A DNA stretch of 64,000 bases from Pseudomonas sp. ADAK18 (GTDB lineage: Bacteria; Pseudomonadota; Gammaproteobacteria; Pseudomonadales; Pseudomonadaceae). The stretch lies in assembly GCF_012935695.1 (NCBI RefSeq), contig NZ_CP052859.1, positions 475,001-539,000 of the forward strand, given 5' to 3'. Shown here in pieces: positions 45,591 through 53,637 of the stretch (position 1 is the stretch's first letter; every line of letters starts with the position of its first letter). The position numbers were made by a program, and so were the translations under genes. Under the pieces are notes generated by a model. It made no database searches and had not been told where the DNA came from. It worked only from the letters and a program-made list of their open reading frames with translations.

Positions 45591-48185
45591 TTAGCCCACT
45601 GGAGCGGGTTCCGGCTCCGGTGCCGAAGGTTTCGGCAGCGACGACAGGAACGCCATGATCAATGCCGCTACGTACGGCAGCGATTGCACCAGCAGCATCA
45701 CCACCCAGAAGCGTATGTCATTGCTTGGCAGGCCTTGCACCAGGTAAATCCCCAGCGCCGCGCCCCACAACAGAAGCATGATGAACATTTCTTCCCGTGC
45801 TTCGGAAATCGCGACCCAGAAGCCGTGGTTATCCGCGTTTTTCGGCGTACGAAAGAACGGAATGCTGGTGGTGAAGAAACCATACAGCACCGCTTTGGCG
45901 ATGGTGTGGGACAACGCCAGCCCGGCCAGCGCCGCGCAGAACGCATCTTTGAGGTTCACACCCACCGTGCGACGGTAGAGGAAGATGATCTTGCCGACTT
46001 TGAACACGAACAGCGCCAACGGCGGGATCGCGAAAATCAGCAGCGGCGGGTCAACCCGCGTCGGCACGATAATCATCGCCGCCGACCACAACAGGGCGCC
46101 CACGGTGAAGAAGATGTTCATGCCATCCGCCACCCACGGCAACCAGCCCGCGAGGAAGTGGTAGCGCTGGCCACGGGTCAGTTCGGTGCCCTTACCGCGC
46201 AGCAGGCTGGCGGTGTGCCGCTTGATGATCTGAATCGCCCCGTAGGCCCAGCGGAAACGCTGTTTCTTGAAGTCGATAAAGGTATCGGGCATCAGGCCCT
46301 TGCCGTAGCTGTCGTGGTAATACGCTGCCGACAGGCCTTTCTCGAATACGCGCAGGCCCAATTCGGCATCTTCACAGATACACCAGTCAGCCCAGCCCAG
46401 CTCTTCAAGCACCGAGCGACGGGTCATGGTCATGGTGCCGTGCTGGATGATCGCGTCGCGGTCGTTACGGGTGACCATGCCGATATGGAAGAAGCCTTTG
46501 TATTCCGCGTAGCAGAGCTTCTTGAAGGTGCTTTCGTTCTGGTCGCGATAATCCTGTGGCGATTGCACCACGGCGATTTTCGGGTCGGCGAAGTGCGGCA
46601 CCATGTGCTTGAGCCAGTTCGGCGAAACACAGTAATCAGAGTCGATCACCGCGATGACTTCGGCATCCTTGGCGGTATGCGGGATCAAGTAGTTCAATGC
46701 CCCGCCCTTGAAACCAGCCAGGGGCGATACGTGGAAGAACTTGAAGCGCGGGCCCAGGGTTTCGCAGTAGTCGCGCACGGGCTCCCAGACGGCCGGGTCC
46801 TTGGTGTTGTTGTCGATGATCAGGACTTCGTAGTCCGGATAGTCGAGGGCGGCCAAGGCGTCTAGGGTCTGTTTGACCATCTCTGGTGGCTCGTTGTAGC
46901 AGGGCACGTGGATCGAGACTTTCGGGCGGTAGTCCGAATCACCTTCAACCGGCAGGAATTCACGCCGGCGCTTGTGAGTCCAGACCGCTTCCGCCAGTTC
47001 GTGGGCCTCGGTCAGCAACACGATAAACACGCCCAGAGCGCCGAGCGCCAGCAGGAAACCCACTGTCAAACTGAACCAGGTGCTGTATTGCTGGCTGTAG
47101 TCGTAGCCGATCCACACCAGTACCGATCCGCAGAGGAAGGCGATAAAGGTCAGGAAGGTCCGTCCACGCTGGCGCAAGGCCGAACCGTCGATCATCAGCA
47201 ACGTCAGGGACAGCAGCGCCAACACGACCGAGCCGATCGCCAGTACCCGCCATTGCGGGATCGCGACGACCGGGCCATCAAAATTGAATTTCTGTTGGCG
47301 TGCGGCGTTGTAAACGCCCCAATAGGCGCCGGCGGAACCTTCGTCACTGACTTTCCAAGGCTGGTCGAAGGCCTCGATCACAAAGTAGTTGTAGCCTTGG
47401 CGGTTCAGTTTATTCACCAGCGTACGCAGGTAAATCGCCTGGTCTGCCGGCGACGTTTCATTGCCACCGCGCATACGTCCGTTACTCGGCCAGCCAACTT
47501 CCGACAGCAGTAGCGGCTTTTTCGGGAACAATTTCTTCAGGTCCCTGGCACGGTCGAGTACGTACTGGCCAGCCTTATCCATCGGGATAAATTCCCAGAA
47601 CGGCAGGATGTGGGCGGCGATCAGGTCGACGTGCTTGGCCAGTTGCGGGTTCTTTTCCCAGATGTGCCATTGCTCGGAGGTGGTCACCGGCACCTTGACG
47701 GCGGCGCGCACTCGATCCAGCAACACGATCAGCGCTTCAGGAGTGATTTCTTCGCGGAACAGGGCTTCGTTGCCCACCACTACCCGTACTACGCTGCGGG
47801 AGCTGTTGGCGATCTCGATGGCACGCTGGATCTCGCGCTCGTTGCGTTCCAGGTCCGGGCTGATCCAGATCCCCAGGGTCACCCGCAGGCCGAACTCTTC
47901 CGCCAGCTTGGGGATATCCCCCAGGGTGCCGTCGACCGAGTAGGTACGGATGTTGTCCGTCAGCTTGCTCATGATCGCAAGATCCTGGCGCATCTGGTCG
48001 TCGGTCGGGTACTGGTCTTTCTGCGGGAACTGGCCTTGCTGGAACGGCGAGTAGGAAAAACCGGAGATCTGCTCAGGCCAGTTAGGGGTAGTGACCGGGC
48101 GGTTGATCAGCGCCCAGAAGCCGGTGAACAGCGCGGCAATTGCCAGCACGACCACCAGGTTAAGTCCAAATTTACGCGATGACAT
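45591..48185 (-). CDS. ndvB: GH17-GT2 fusion, periplasmic beta-glucan synthase (NdvB-like)
   Basis: An 864-aa membrane protein with two enzyme domains. After TM1 (about 8-28) comes a glycoside hydrolase family 17 domain with catalytic Glu pair in VVGNEAL and LLSEVGWPSNG. After further TM segments comes a GT2 domain with DNNTKD, the DSDY metal site, EDAELGLR and the QRFRW signature, followed by a cluster of TM helices. This architecture matches P. aeruginosa NdvB, a cyclic beta-1,3-glucan synthase linked to biofilm antibiotic tolerance. I use ATG 48185, giving MSSRKFGLN before TM1; the longer frame is rejected. It lies upstream of dapE on the same strand. The product identity is inferred from family and order. 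Confidence 0.85.
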   Translation of the reverse strand: MSSRKFGLNLVVVLAIAALFTGFWALINRPVTTPNWPEQISGFSYSPFQQGQFPQKDQYPTDDQMRQDLAIMSKLTDNIRTYSVDGTLGDIPKLAEEFGLRVTLGIWISPDLERNEREIQRAIEIANSSRSVVRVVVGNEALFREEITPEALIVLLDRVRAAVKVPVTTSEQWHIWEKNPQLAKHVDLIAAHILPFWEFIPMDKAGQYVLDRARDLKKLFPKKPLLLSEVGWPSNGRMRGGNETSPADQAIYLRTLVNKLNRQGYNYFVIEAFDQPWKVSDEGSAGAYWGVYNAARQQKFNFDGPVVAIPQWRVLAIGSVVLALLSLTLLMIDGSALRQRGRTFLTFIAFLCGSVLVWIGYDYSQQYSTWFSLTVGFLLALGALGVFIVLLTEAHELAEAVWTHKRRREFLPVEGDSDYRPKVSIHVPCYNEPPEMVKQTLDALAALDYPDYEVLIIDNNTKDPAVWEPVRDYCETLGPRFKFFHVSPLAGFKGGALNYLIPHTAKDAEVIAVIDSDYCVSPNWLKHMVPHFADPKIAVVQSPQDYRDQNESTFKKLCYAEYKGFFHIGMVTRNDRDAIIQHGTMTMTRRSVLEELGWADWCICEDAELGLRVFEKGLSAAYYHDSYGKGLMPDTFIDFKKQRFRWAYGAIQIIKRHTASLLRGKGTELTRGQRYHFLAGWLPWVADGMNIFFTVGALLWSAAMIIVPTRVDPPLLIFAIPPLALFVFKVGKIIFLYRRTVGVNLKDAFCAALAGLALSHTIAKAVLYGFFTTSIPFFRTPKNADNHGFWVAISEAREEMFIMLLLWGAALGIYLVQGLPSNDIRFWVVMLLVQSLPYVAALIMAFLSSLPKPSAPEPEPAPVG

Positions 48186-48403
48186 GGCGATTTCGGGTTC
48201 CAAAGGGTGTGGAACGAAAAGAGGTGTCGGCTTGCGCCGAACGGCGCGCATCCTACACTGGCCTTTCACTGACCGTACAGCAAGCCGAGAAAAACCGGAC
48301 ATTGGGCAGCGAAAGTCCATCTAAGTTCTTAACTTGTAGCTGGAAGCTTCGAACTTGTCGCGGCAACGCCCTATAATGCGCGCCGGTTTTTGGGGTAATG
48401 GTC

Positions 48404-49213
48404 ATGAGTACAGAAGATCCGCGGTTTGCTGGTGTCGCCCGCTTGTATGGCATTGAAGGCCTGGACCGCTTGAAGGCGGCCCACGTGGCGATCGTCGGCG
48501 TCGGCGGTGTCGGCTCCTGGGCGGCGGAAGCCATTGCCCGTTGTGGCGTGGGCGAGATTTCGCTGTTTGACCTGGACGATGTCTGCGTCAGTAACAGCAA
48601 CCGCCAATTGCACGCGCTGGACAGCACCGTGGGCAAGGCCAAGGTCGACGTCATGGCTGAGCGCCTCAAAGGTATCAATCCGGACTGCACCGTGCATGCG
48701 GTGGCGGATTTCGTCACTCGCGACACCATGGCTGAGTACATCACCCCCGACATTGATTGCGTGATCGACTGCATCGACAGCGTCAACGCCAAGGCGGCGC
48801 TGATTGCCTGGTGCAAGCGGCGAAAGATCCAGATCATCACCACTGGCGGTGCGGGTGGGCAGATTGATCCGACGCTGATTCAGGTGTGTGATTTGAACCG
48901 CACGTTCAATGATCCGCTGGCGTCCAAAGTGCGCTCTACCTTGCGTCGTGATTATGGGTTCTCGCGTACCGTGACTCGGCATTACAGCGTGCCCTGCGTG
49001 TTCTCCACCGAGCAACTGCGTTATCCGAAGCCGGACGGCAGCATCTGTTTGCAGAAGAGTTTTGTCGGTGATGGCGTGAAGCTGGACTGCGCGGGCGGGT
49101 TTGGCGCGGTCATGATGGTGACGGCGACGTTTGGCATGGTGGCGGCCACCAAGGCGGTGGATAAGATTGTGGCTGGGGTGCGCCGGCCGTCGGAGCGGGT
49201 CAAACCCACCTAG
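48404..49213 (+). CDS. tcdA: tRNA threonylcarbamoyladenosine dehydratase (CsdL/TcdA)
   Basis: A 269-aa E1-like ATP-dependent enzyme that converts t6A to cyclic ct6A at tRNA position 37. ATG 48404 gives MSTEDPRFAGVARLYG. Seen: nucleotide motif IVGVGGVGSWAAEAIAR, CIDSVNAKAALIAWC, and HYSVPCVFSTEQ with conserved Cys. TATAAT at 48372-48377 is a probable -10 box. In E. coli CsdL receives sulfur-transfer input from CsdA-CsdE; csdE and csdA lie on the opposite strand just beyond the insertion sequence. It converges with csdE. Confidence 0.95.
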   Translation: MSTEDPRFAGVARLYGIEGLDRLKAAHVAIVGVGGVGSWAAEAIARCGVGEISLFDLDDVCVSNSNRQLHALDSTVGKAKVDVMAERLKGINPDCTVHAVADFVTRDTMAEYITPDIDCVIDCIDSVNAKAALIAWCKRRKIQIITTGGAGGQIDPTLIQVCDLNRTFNDPLASKVRSTLRRDYGFSRTVTRHYSVPCVFSTEQLRYPKPDGSICLQKSFVGDGVKLDCAGGFGAVMMVTATFGMVAATKAVDKIVAGVRRPSERVKPT

Positions 49214-49255
49214 ATTTCAGCACCTTGCAAAGATCCAAATGTGGGAGCGGGCTTG

Positions 49256-49338
49256 TGTGGGAGCGGGCTTGCTCGCGAATACGTAGTGTCAGTCACCAGA
49301 TGTTTGGCTGACCCACCGCCTTCGCGAGCAAGCCCGCT
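49256..49338. repeat. REPIN interrupted by the IS110 element
   Basis: The left arm TGTGGGAGCGGGCTTGCTCGCGAAT starts at 49256, preceded by a 16-base tandem copy of its first half (49240-49255). The right arm begins at 49321 (TTCGCGAGCAAGCCCGCT) and is cut at 49338; its remainder, CCCACATTT, is found at 50515-50523 after the insertion sequence. Confidence 0.88.
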
Positions 49339-49353
49339 TGTATGCTAGGACTT

Positions 49354-49502
49354 GAAGGGAGGAGAAGGGACAAAGCCCGATTCTGACTGTTGGCGCAGTA
49401 CAGACCGTGGGAGATTTCGCCCCTCCTCCTTTCACCCAAGCGCCGATAAAGAATGCATCTGGCTATGACCGACGATAGGAACAAGCCTGCGCCTCTGGGT
49501 GA
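49354..49502 (+). ncRNA. Candidate IS110 bridge RNA (target- and donor-binding loops)
   Basis: First loop: stem GAAGGGAGGAG (49354-49364) with CTCCTCCTTTC (49423-49433), plus GGG/CCC (49367-49369/49420-49422); an apical hairpin TCTG.CTG (49382-49389) with CAG..CAGA (49396-49404). The internal loop holds AAGCCCG (49373-49379), identical to the left target, and GTGGGAG (49407-49413), complementary to CTCCCAC of the right target. Second loop: stem TCACCCA (49432-49438) with TGGGTGA (49496-49502) and GCGC/GCGC, with AGAAT (49450-49454) matching the element's right end and ACAAG (49481-49485) complementary to its left end CTTGT. This is the published IS621-type bridge RNA layout. Confidence 0.75.
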
Positions 49503-49542
49503 GCCCTTCAAGTGCTCAAAACCTTAGCCCGGAGTAAGTCCC

Positions 49543-50489
49543 ATGGCAATGCCAGTTCCCGTCTCAAAGCCGATCGCTGGCGTCGATGTCGCTAAAAATG
49601 AGCTGGTGATTTACCACGCCGAGCTCGATTTGCTGGAAGTGATCCCGAACAACAAACCGCTATTAAAAAATGGCTGAAGGCCCTACCGGGCGCCGTGGCG
49701 GTCGCGATTGAAGCTACTAACATCTATCACTTGGAGTTCGCTGATCTGGCCTATGAGGCCGACTGCATGATCTACATGGTGGGTGGTTATGAACTCAGCC
49801 ATTATCGTAAAGGTGTGAATGTCCGGGCTAAAACCGATGCTCTGGATGCCAAGTTGCTCGCACGCTATCTGAAAAACGAAGCCGAGGAGCTTCGCCCCTG
49901 GACGCCGCCATCTCCTCTGTATCGCCAGCTTTTGAGCCTTTTCCGTCGCCGGGCGGCCCTGGTTCAAGCACGTGTCAGTCTGACTCAAAGCTGGGCGAAT
50001 GAGCCGTTGCTGAAGGCCTCTTTTGCTGAGCAAGTGAAGTCGATGCAAAAGCTAGAGGGCCTGATCGAAAAGATGATCGGTGATCGCCTGAAAGAAGCTG
50101 GACTCTCGGATCAGCTAAAGCGTTGTTTGAAAGTTGAAGGTATCGGCTTTTTGACTGGAGCCCGCTTGGTTACTACCTTCCAACGAGGTGATTTTAGAAA
50201 TGCGGATGCGTTTATCGCTTTCTTGGGCATGGATTTACGCGTTTCTAAGTCAGGACAAAAAGATAATCGTCGCAGCTTGAGCAAGCGTGGCGACTCAGAG
50301 GCTCGGCGTCTGTTGCACAACGCCGCAATGGCAGCGAGTCGAACGGCTGCATGGAAGGAGTTTTATCAAGCGCAACGGGCGCGGGGTTATAGCACCACAC
50401 AGGTACTGGTAATGCTGGCCCGTAAGCTTGCTCGAGTGGTATTCGCCTTGCTGAAAGGACAAAGCGAATACCAACCGAAGGTTGGTTGA
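49543..50489 (+). pseudogene. IS110-family recombinase, frameshifted
   Basis: Reads IAGVDVAKNELVIYH from ATG 49543, then hits a stop after ...LLKNG at 49674-49676. The next frame (-1) continues KWLKALPGAVAVAIEATNIYH to the stop at 50489. DEDD RuvC-like residues are split: D in GVDVAK, E in AIEATN, and AKTDALDAKLLARYL. The C-terminal transposase_20 domain (GIGFLTGARLVTTF, RNADAFIAFLGMD, SLSKRGDSEARRLLHNAA with the likely catalytic Ser) is intact. One base (a G in CCGGCT or an A in the A6 run) would restore about 315 aa. Sequencing error or programmed slippage at A-AAA-AAT are alternatives. Confidence 0.85.
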
Positions 50490-50505
50490 GGGTTGCCCCT
50501 CAACC
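50484..50505 (+). repeat. Right-end hairpin of the IS110 element
   Basis: GGTTGAGG (50484-50491) pairs with CCTCAACC (50498-50505) around GTTGCC. It overlaps the recombinase stop codon and may terminate transcription. Its loop carries TTGCCC (50493-50498), which after circularisation would lie 18 bases before TATGCT in the left end (49341-49346), a possible junction promoter. Confidence 0.65.
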
Positions 50506-50521
50506 ATAGAATCTCCCACAT

Positions 50522-50935
50522 TTAGATTTGTGTGCGGCTCAGATCCCGCATGCGCTGCAAGACTGCATTGAGGCCGTTACTGCGCGACGGCGACAACTGG
50601 CGGGAAAGCCCCAGTTGATTGAACCAGTCGGGCAAATCAACCGCCTGCAACTCAGCAGCAGATAAGCCATTAACCCGCGTCAGCAACAGCGCCACCAGCC
50701 CACGAATCAGCCGTGCATCACTGCTGGCAGCAAACTGCCAATGCCCCTGCTGCAAACGCCCCACCAGCCACACCAGGCTCTCACAGCCCTGCACCAGATT
50801 AGCGTCGACCTTATCCTCGTCCGCCAAGGCCGGTAGCCGCTCGCCCCATTGCATCAGCATGCGGGCACGTTGCTCCCAACTGACGACTGCCTGAAAGGCT
50901 TCCAGCGCTACCACTGCATCCGTCGGCAGGTTCAT
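50522..50935 (-). CDS. csdE: SufE/CsdE-type sulfur acceptor protein
   Basis: A 137-aa acceptor that takes persulfide from a cysteine desulfurase. The acceptor Cys is in VQGCESLVWLVG (about residue 50). Other features: LPALADEDKVDANLVQ before it and a C-terminal SPSRSNGLNAVLQRM. It overlaps csdA by ATGA on the minus strand, so the two are translationally coupled. Its partner tcdA lies beyond the IS110 element in the opposite orientation. Confidence 0.92.
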   Translation of the reverse strand: MNLPTDAVVALEAFQAVVSWEQRARMLMQWGERLPALADEDKVDANLVQGCESLVWLVGRLQQGHWQFAASSDARLIRGLVALLLTRVNGLSAAELQAVDLPDWFNQLGLSRQLSPSRSNGLNAVLQRMRDLSRTQI

Positions 50936-52137
50936 CGCAGCATGTCCAAGGCCTGGTCCAATGCTTCAAAAAAACGCTCCAAGTCATCGGAGTCGTTGTA
51001 CAGCGCCAGGGACACCCGGATCGCCCCCGATAACCCCATGTGCTTGAGCAACGGCATCGCGCAATGATGGCCTGCGCGCACGGCAATCCCTTGTTCGGTC
51101 AGCAGGTGGGCGAGGTCGGCGTTATGCACGCCGTCCACCACAAAACTGGCCAAGGCCACTTGCGGTGAGCCCAGCAGCCGTACGCCATTGCGCGCTTTCA
51201 AGCCTCGCAGCAGATAGGCGTGCAGCGCGGCTTCGTGAGCCATCACCGCGTGCTGATCCAGTGAGGTCAGGTAGTCCAGGGTCGCCCCCAGGCCAATCAC
51301 GCCGGCAATCGGCGGTGTTCCCGCTTCGAAACCCAGAGGTGCGGGACGGAAGCTGGCACTGTGATAGTCGGCCTGTTGCACCATCTCGCCGCCAAACTGC
51401 CAATGACGCAGGTGATGCAGCGCTTCGGTACGGCCGTAAAGCACACCGACGCCGTCCGGGCCGTAGAGTTTGTGGCTGGAAAATACATAGAAGTCGCAGC
51501 CCAGAGCCTGTACGTCATGACGACCGTGGACGATGCCTTGAGCGCCGTCGATCACCGTCATGGCGTCGTGAACCTTGGCCAGCGTCAATAACTGCGGCAA
51601 CGGCTGCCAGGCGCCGAGCACATTGGACAGTTGGCTCACTGCCAGCAGGCGGGTGCGTGGGCCGATCAAGCGGGCAGCTGCTTCCAGGTCGATCAGACCG
51701 TCGTTGTCGAGCGGCAACACCACCAGCTCAAGCTCCCGACGTTTGGCCAGTTGCTGCCAGGGCAGCAGGTTGGCGTGGTGTTCCAGGGCGCTGATGACAA
51801 TCTCATCGCCCGGCTTGAAAAGGTGCTCGAGGCCATAGGCCAAGAGGTTCAGCGCACAAGTCGCGCCGTGGGTGAAGATGATCTGCCCGTCGCCGCCGAC
51901 ATTGAGCCACTGCGCCACTTTGTTGCGGCTGTCCTCAAAGGCCTGGGTCGCATGGGCGCCTGGCAAATGCTGGGCGCGGTGCACATTGGCTGCGCCATTG
52001 GCGTAGTAATGACTGATCGCGTCCAGCAGGGCTTGAGGTTTTTGCGTGGTGGCGGCGTTGTCCAGATAGGTCTGGTCTTGCCGTTGCAGGGTGGCGATGG
52101 CCGGAAAATCGGCGCGCCAGGGAGAGGGCACAAGCAT
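50932..52137 (-). CDS. csdA: Cysteine desulfurase (CsdA/SufS-like)
   Basis: A 401-aa PLP-dependent class V aminotransferase-fold enzyme giving sulfur to CsdE. ATG 52137 gives MLVPSPWRADFPAIATL, close to the E. coli CsdA length. The PLP Lys is in VFSSHKLYGPDGVGVLYG; the active Cys is in VRAGHHCAMPLLKH, the group II type; also LDNAATTQKP near the start. dapD follows upstream on the same strand with a gap of about 70 bases. Confidence 0.94.
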   Translation of the reverse strand: MLVPSPWRADFPAIATLQRQDQTYLDNAATTQKPQALLDAISHYYANGAANVHRAQHLPGAHATQAFEDSRNKVAQWLNVGGDGQIIFTHGATCALNLLAYGLEHLFKPGDEIVISALEHHANLLPWQQLAKRRELELVVLPLDNDGLIDLEAAARLIGPRTRLLAVSQLSNVLGAWQPLPQLLTLAKVHDAMTVIDGAQGIVHGRHDVQALGCDFYVFSSHKLYGPDGVGVLYGRTEALHHLRHWQFGGEMVQQADYHSASFRPAPLGFEAGTPPIAGVIGLGATLDYLTSLDQHAVMAHEAALHAYLLRGLKARNGVRLLGSPQVALASFVVDGVHNADLAHLLTEQGIAVRAGHHCAMPLLKHMGLSGAIRVSLALYNDSDDLERFFEALDQALDMLR

Positions 52138-52206
52138 GATGATCAAGACTCGTATAAGCGAGCTACACCGCAAAGATGCAGCCCGCTAGTGGCATCGAGT
52201 TGCTGC

Positions 52207-53241
52207 TTAGTTGTGAGCGTGCAGCGCTGCGTTCAGCTCGATGGCCGATTTGTGGGTTTTGCATTCCACTGCACCGGTCTCGGAGTTACGGCGGAACAAC
52301 AGGTCAGGTTGGCCTGCCAGCTCGCGAGCCTTGACCACTTTGACCAGTTGGTTCTGCTCGTCGAGCAGCTTTACCTTGGTCCCGGCGGTCACGTACAGGC
52401 CGGATTCCACGGTATTGCGGTCGCCCAATGGGATACCGATACCGGCGTTGGCGCCGATCAGGCAGCCTTCGCCGACCTTGATCACGATGTTGCCGCCGCC
52501 CGACAGGGTGCCCATGGTGGAGCAACCGCCGCCCAGGTCCGAGCCCTTGCCGACGAACACGCCAGCCGATACACGGCCTTCGATCATGCCCGGGCCTTCG
52601 GTCCCGGCGTTGAAGTTGACGAAACCTTCGTGCATCACGGTGGTGCCTTCGCCGACGTAGGCGCCCAGGCGGATACGAGCAGCGTCAGCGATACGCACGC
52701 CGCTGGGCACGACGTAATCGGTCATTTTAGGGAACTTGTCTACCGAGAATACTTCCAGCAGCTCGCCACGCAGGCGGGCTTCCAGCTGGCGTTCGGCCAG
52801 TTCGGCGATGTCGATGGCGCCCTGGCTGGTCCAGGCCACGTTCGGCAGTTGCGGGAACACACCGGCCAGGCTCAGGCCATGCGGCTTGACCAGACGATGG
52901 GACAGCACATGCAGCTTGAGGTAGGCCTCAGGGGTGGACGTCAGCGCGGCGTCTTCGGCCAGCAGCGTGGCAACCAGCGGCTTGTGGCTTTCCGCCAGGC
53001 GGGTGAGCAGGGCGGCCTGGGTTGCGTCGACGCCTTTGAGTGCGTCAGCCAGCTGCGAAGCCTGGGCGACGGTGAAGGTGATCGCTTGATTGCCTTCGCT
53101 GTAACCGAGGATCGGTGCGATGGCCGCGACGATTTCAGCCGATGGATTGAGCAGGGGCTGTGCGTAAAACACTTCCAGCCAAGCACCTTGGCGGTTCTGA
53201 GTGCCGACGCCGAAGCCCAGGCTGAACAGGGAATTGGACAT
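52207..53241 (-). CDS. dapD: Tetrahydrodipicolinate N-succinyltransferase
   Basis: A 344-aa DapD transferring succinyl from succinyl-CoA to tetrahydrodipicolinate. An N-terminal helical domain precedes a left-handed beta-helix of hexapeptide repeats (VRIADAARIRLGAYVGEGTTVMHEGFVNFNAGTEGPGMIEGRVSAG is characteristic). The length (344) is the longer Pseudomonas-type DapD. Neighbours are the yffB-like gene upstream and csdA downstream on the same strand. Confidence 0.95.
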   Translation of the reverse strand: MSNSLFSLGFGVGTQNRQGAWLEVFYAQPLLNPSAEIVAAIAPILGYSEGNQAITFTVAQASQLADALKGVDATQAALLTRLAESHKPLVATLLAEDAALTSTPEAYLKLHVLSHRLVKPHGLSLAGVFPQLPNVAWTSQGAIDIAELAERQLEARLRGELLEVFSVDKFPKMTDYVVPSGVRIADAARIRLGAYVGEGTTVMHEGFVNFNAGTEGPGMIEGRVSAGVFVGKGSDLGGGCSTMGTLSGGGNIVIKVGEGCLIGANAGIGIPLGDRNTVESGLYVTAGTKVKLLDEQNQLVKVVKARELAGQPDLLFRRNSETGAVECKTHKSAIELNAALHAHN

Positions 53242-53274
53242 GATGTTACCTCTACAAAAATGGAGTGGGCTGGC

Positions 53275-53637
53275 CTACTTGAGGGCCGCCGAATAACTAT
53301 CTGGCTTGAAGCCAATCAGGGTTCTGTCACCGAGATCGAGCACCGGGCGCTTGATCATCGAGGGTTGTGCGAGCATCAATTCAATTGCTTTCGCCTGGTC
53401 GAGATCGGCTTTGCGTTCGTCTTCGAGTTTGCGAAAGGTGGTGCCCGCACGGTTCAAAACCACCTGCCAACCGTGCTCATTGCACCATTGGGTCAAGTGT
53501 TCGCGGTCGATACCGGCCGTTTTGTAGTCATGAAACTCATAGCTGACAGCGTGTTCATCGAGCCAGGTGCGCGCCTTTTTCATGGTGTCGCAGGCTTTGA
53601 TGCCGAAAAGGTGCAACGTTTTGCTTGAAGCGGTCAA
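53275..53637 (-). CDS. ArsC/Spx-family thioredoxin-fold protein (YffB-like)
   Basis: A 120-aa protein of the ArsC-like reductase family related to YffB. The TTG at 53637 is the likely start: a G6 ribosome site lies 8-13 bases upstream and translation then begins close to LFGIKACDTMKKARTWL. The longer GTG start at 53718 would add an atypical N terminus. The CxxT active site is CDTM; further motifs are RAGTTFRKL and KRPVLDLGDRTLIGFKPDSY. Proposed to act on glutathione or disulfides; role unproven. Same strand as dapD, 33 bases apart. Confidence 0.85.
   Translation of the reverse strand: MTASSKTLHLFGIKACDTMKKARTWLDEHAVSYEFHDYKTAGIDREHLTQWCNEHGWQVVLNRAGTTFRKLEDERKADLDQAKAIELMLAQPSMIKRPVLDLGDRTLIGFKPDSYSAALK

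Larger units (their letters stand above)
49337..50514 (+). mobile_element. IS110-family insertion sequence within a REP arm
   Basis: About 1.18 kb: left non-coding end about 204 bases, recombinase gene 49543-50489, right end about 25 bases. The REP arm GCAAGCCCGCT|CCCACA is split, with CT on both flanks (49337-49338 and 50513-50514), consistent with a CT core dinucleotide. There are no terminal inverted repeats or longer duplicated target, as expected for IS110. The longer left end suggests the IS110 subgroup rather than IS1111. The recombinase is frameshifted, so the copy may be inactive. Confidence 0.88.

Noticed and set aside
44287..46865. Long plus-strand frames opposite dapE and the ndvB-like gene
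   Set aside because: Low-complexity Arg/His/Gln-rich products antisense to strongly supported genes.
48180..48200. GGAACC on the minus strand before the ndvB-like start as a third hrp box
   Set aside because: No CCAC follows at 15-16 bases in the right orientation.
51631..53628. A 665-aa frame on the plus strand opposite csdA, dapD and the yffB-like gene
   Set aside because: It spans three convincing genes on the other strand and has no recognisable domains.
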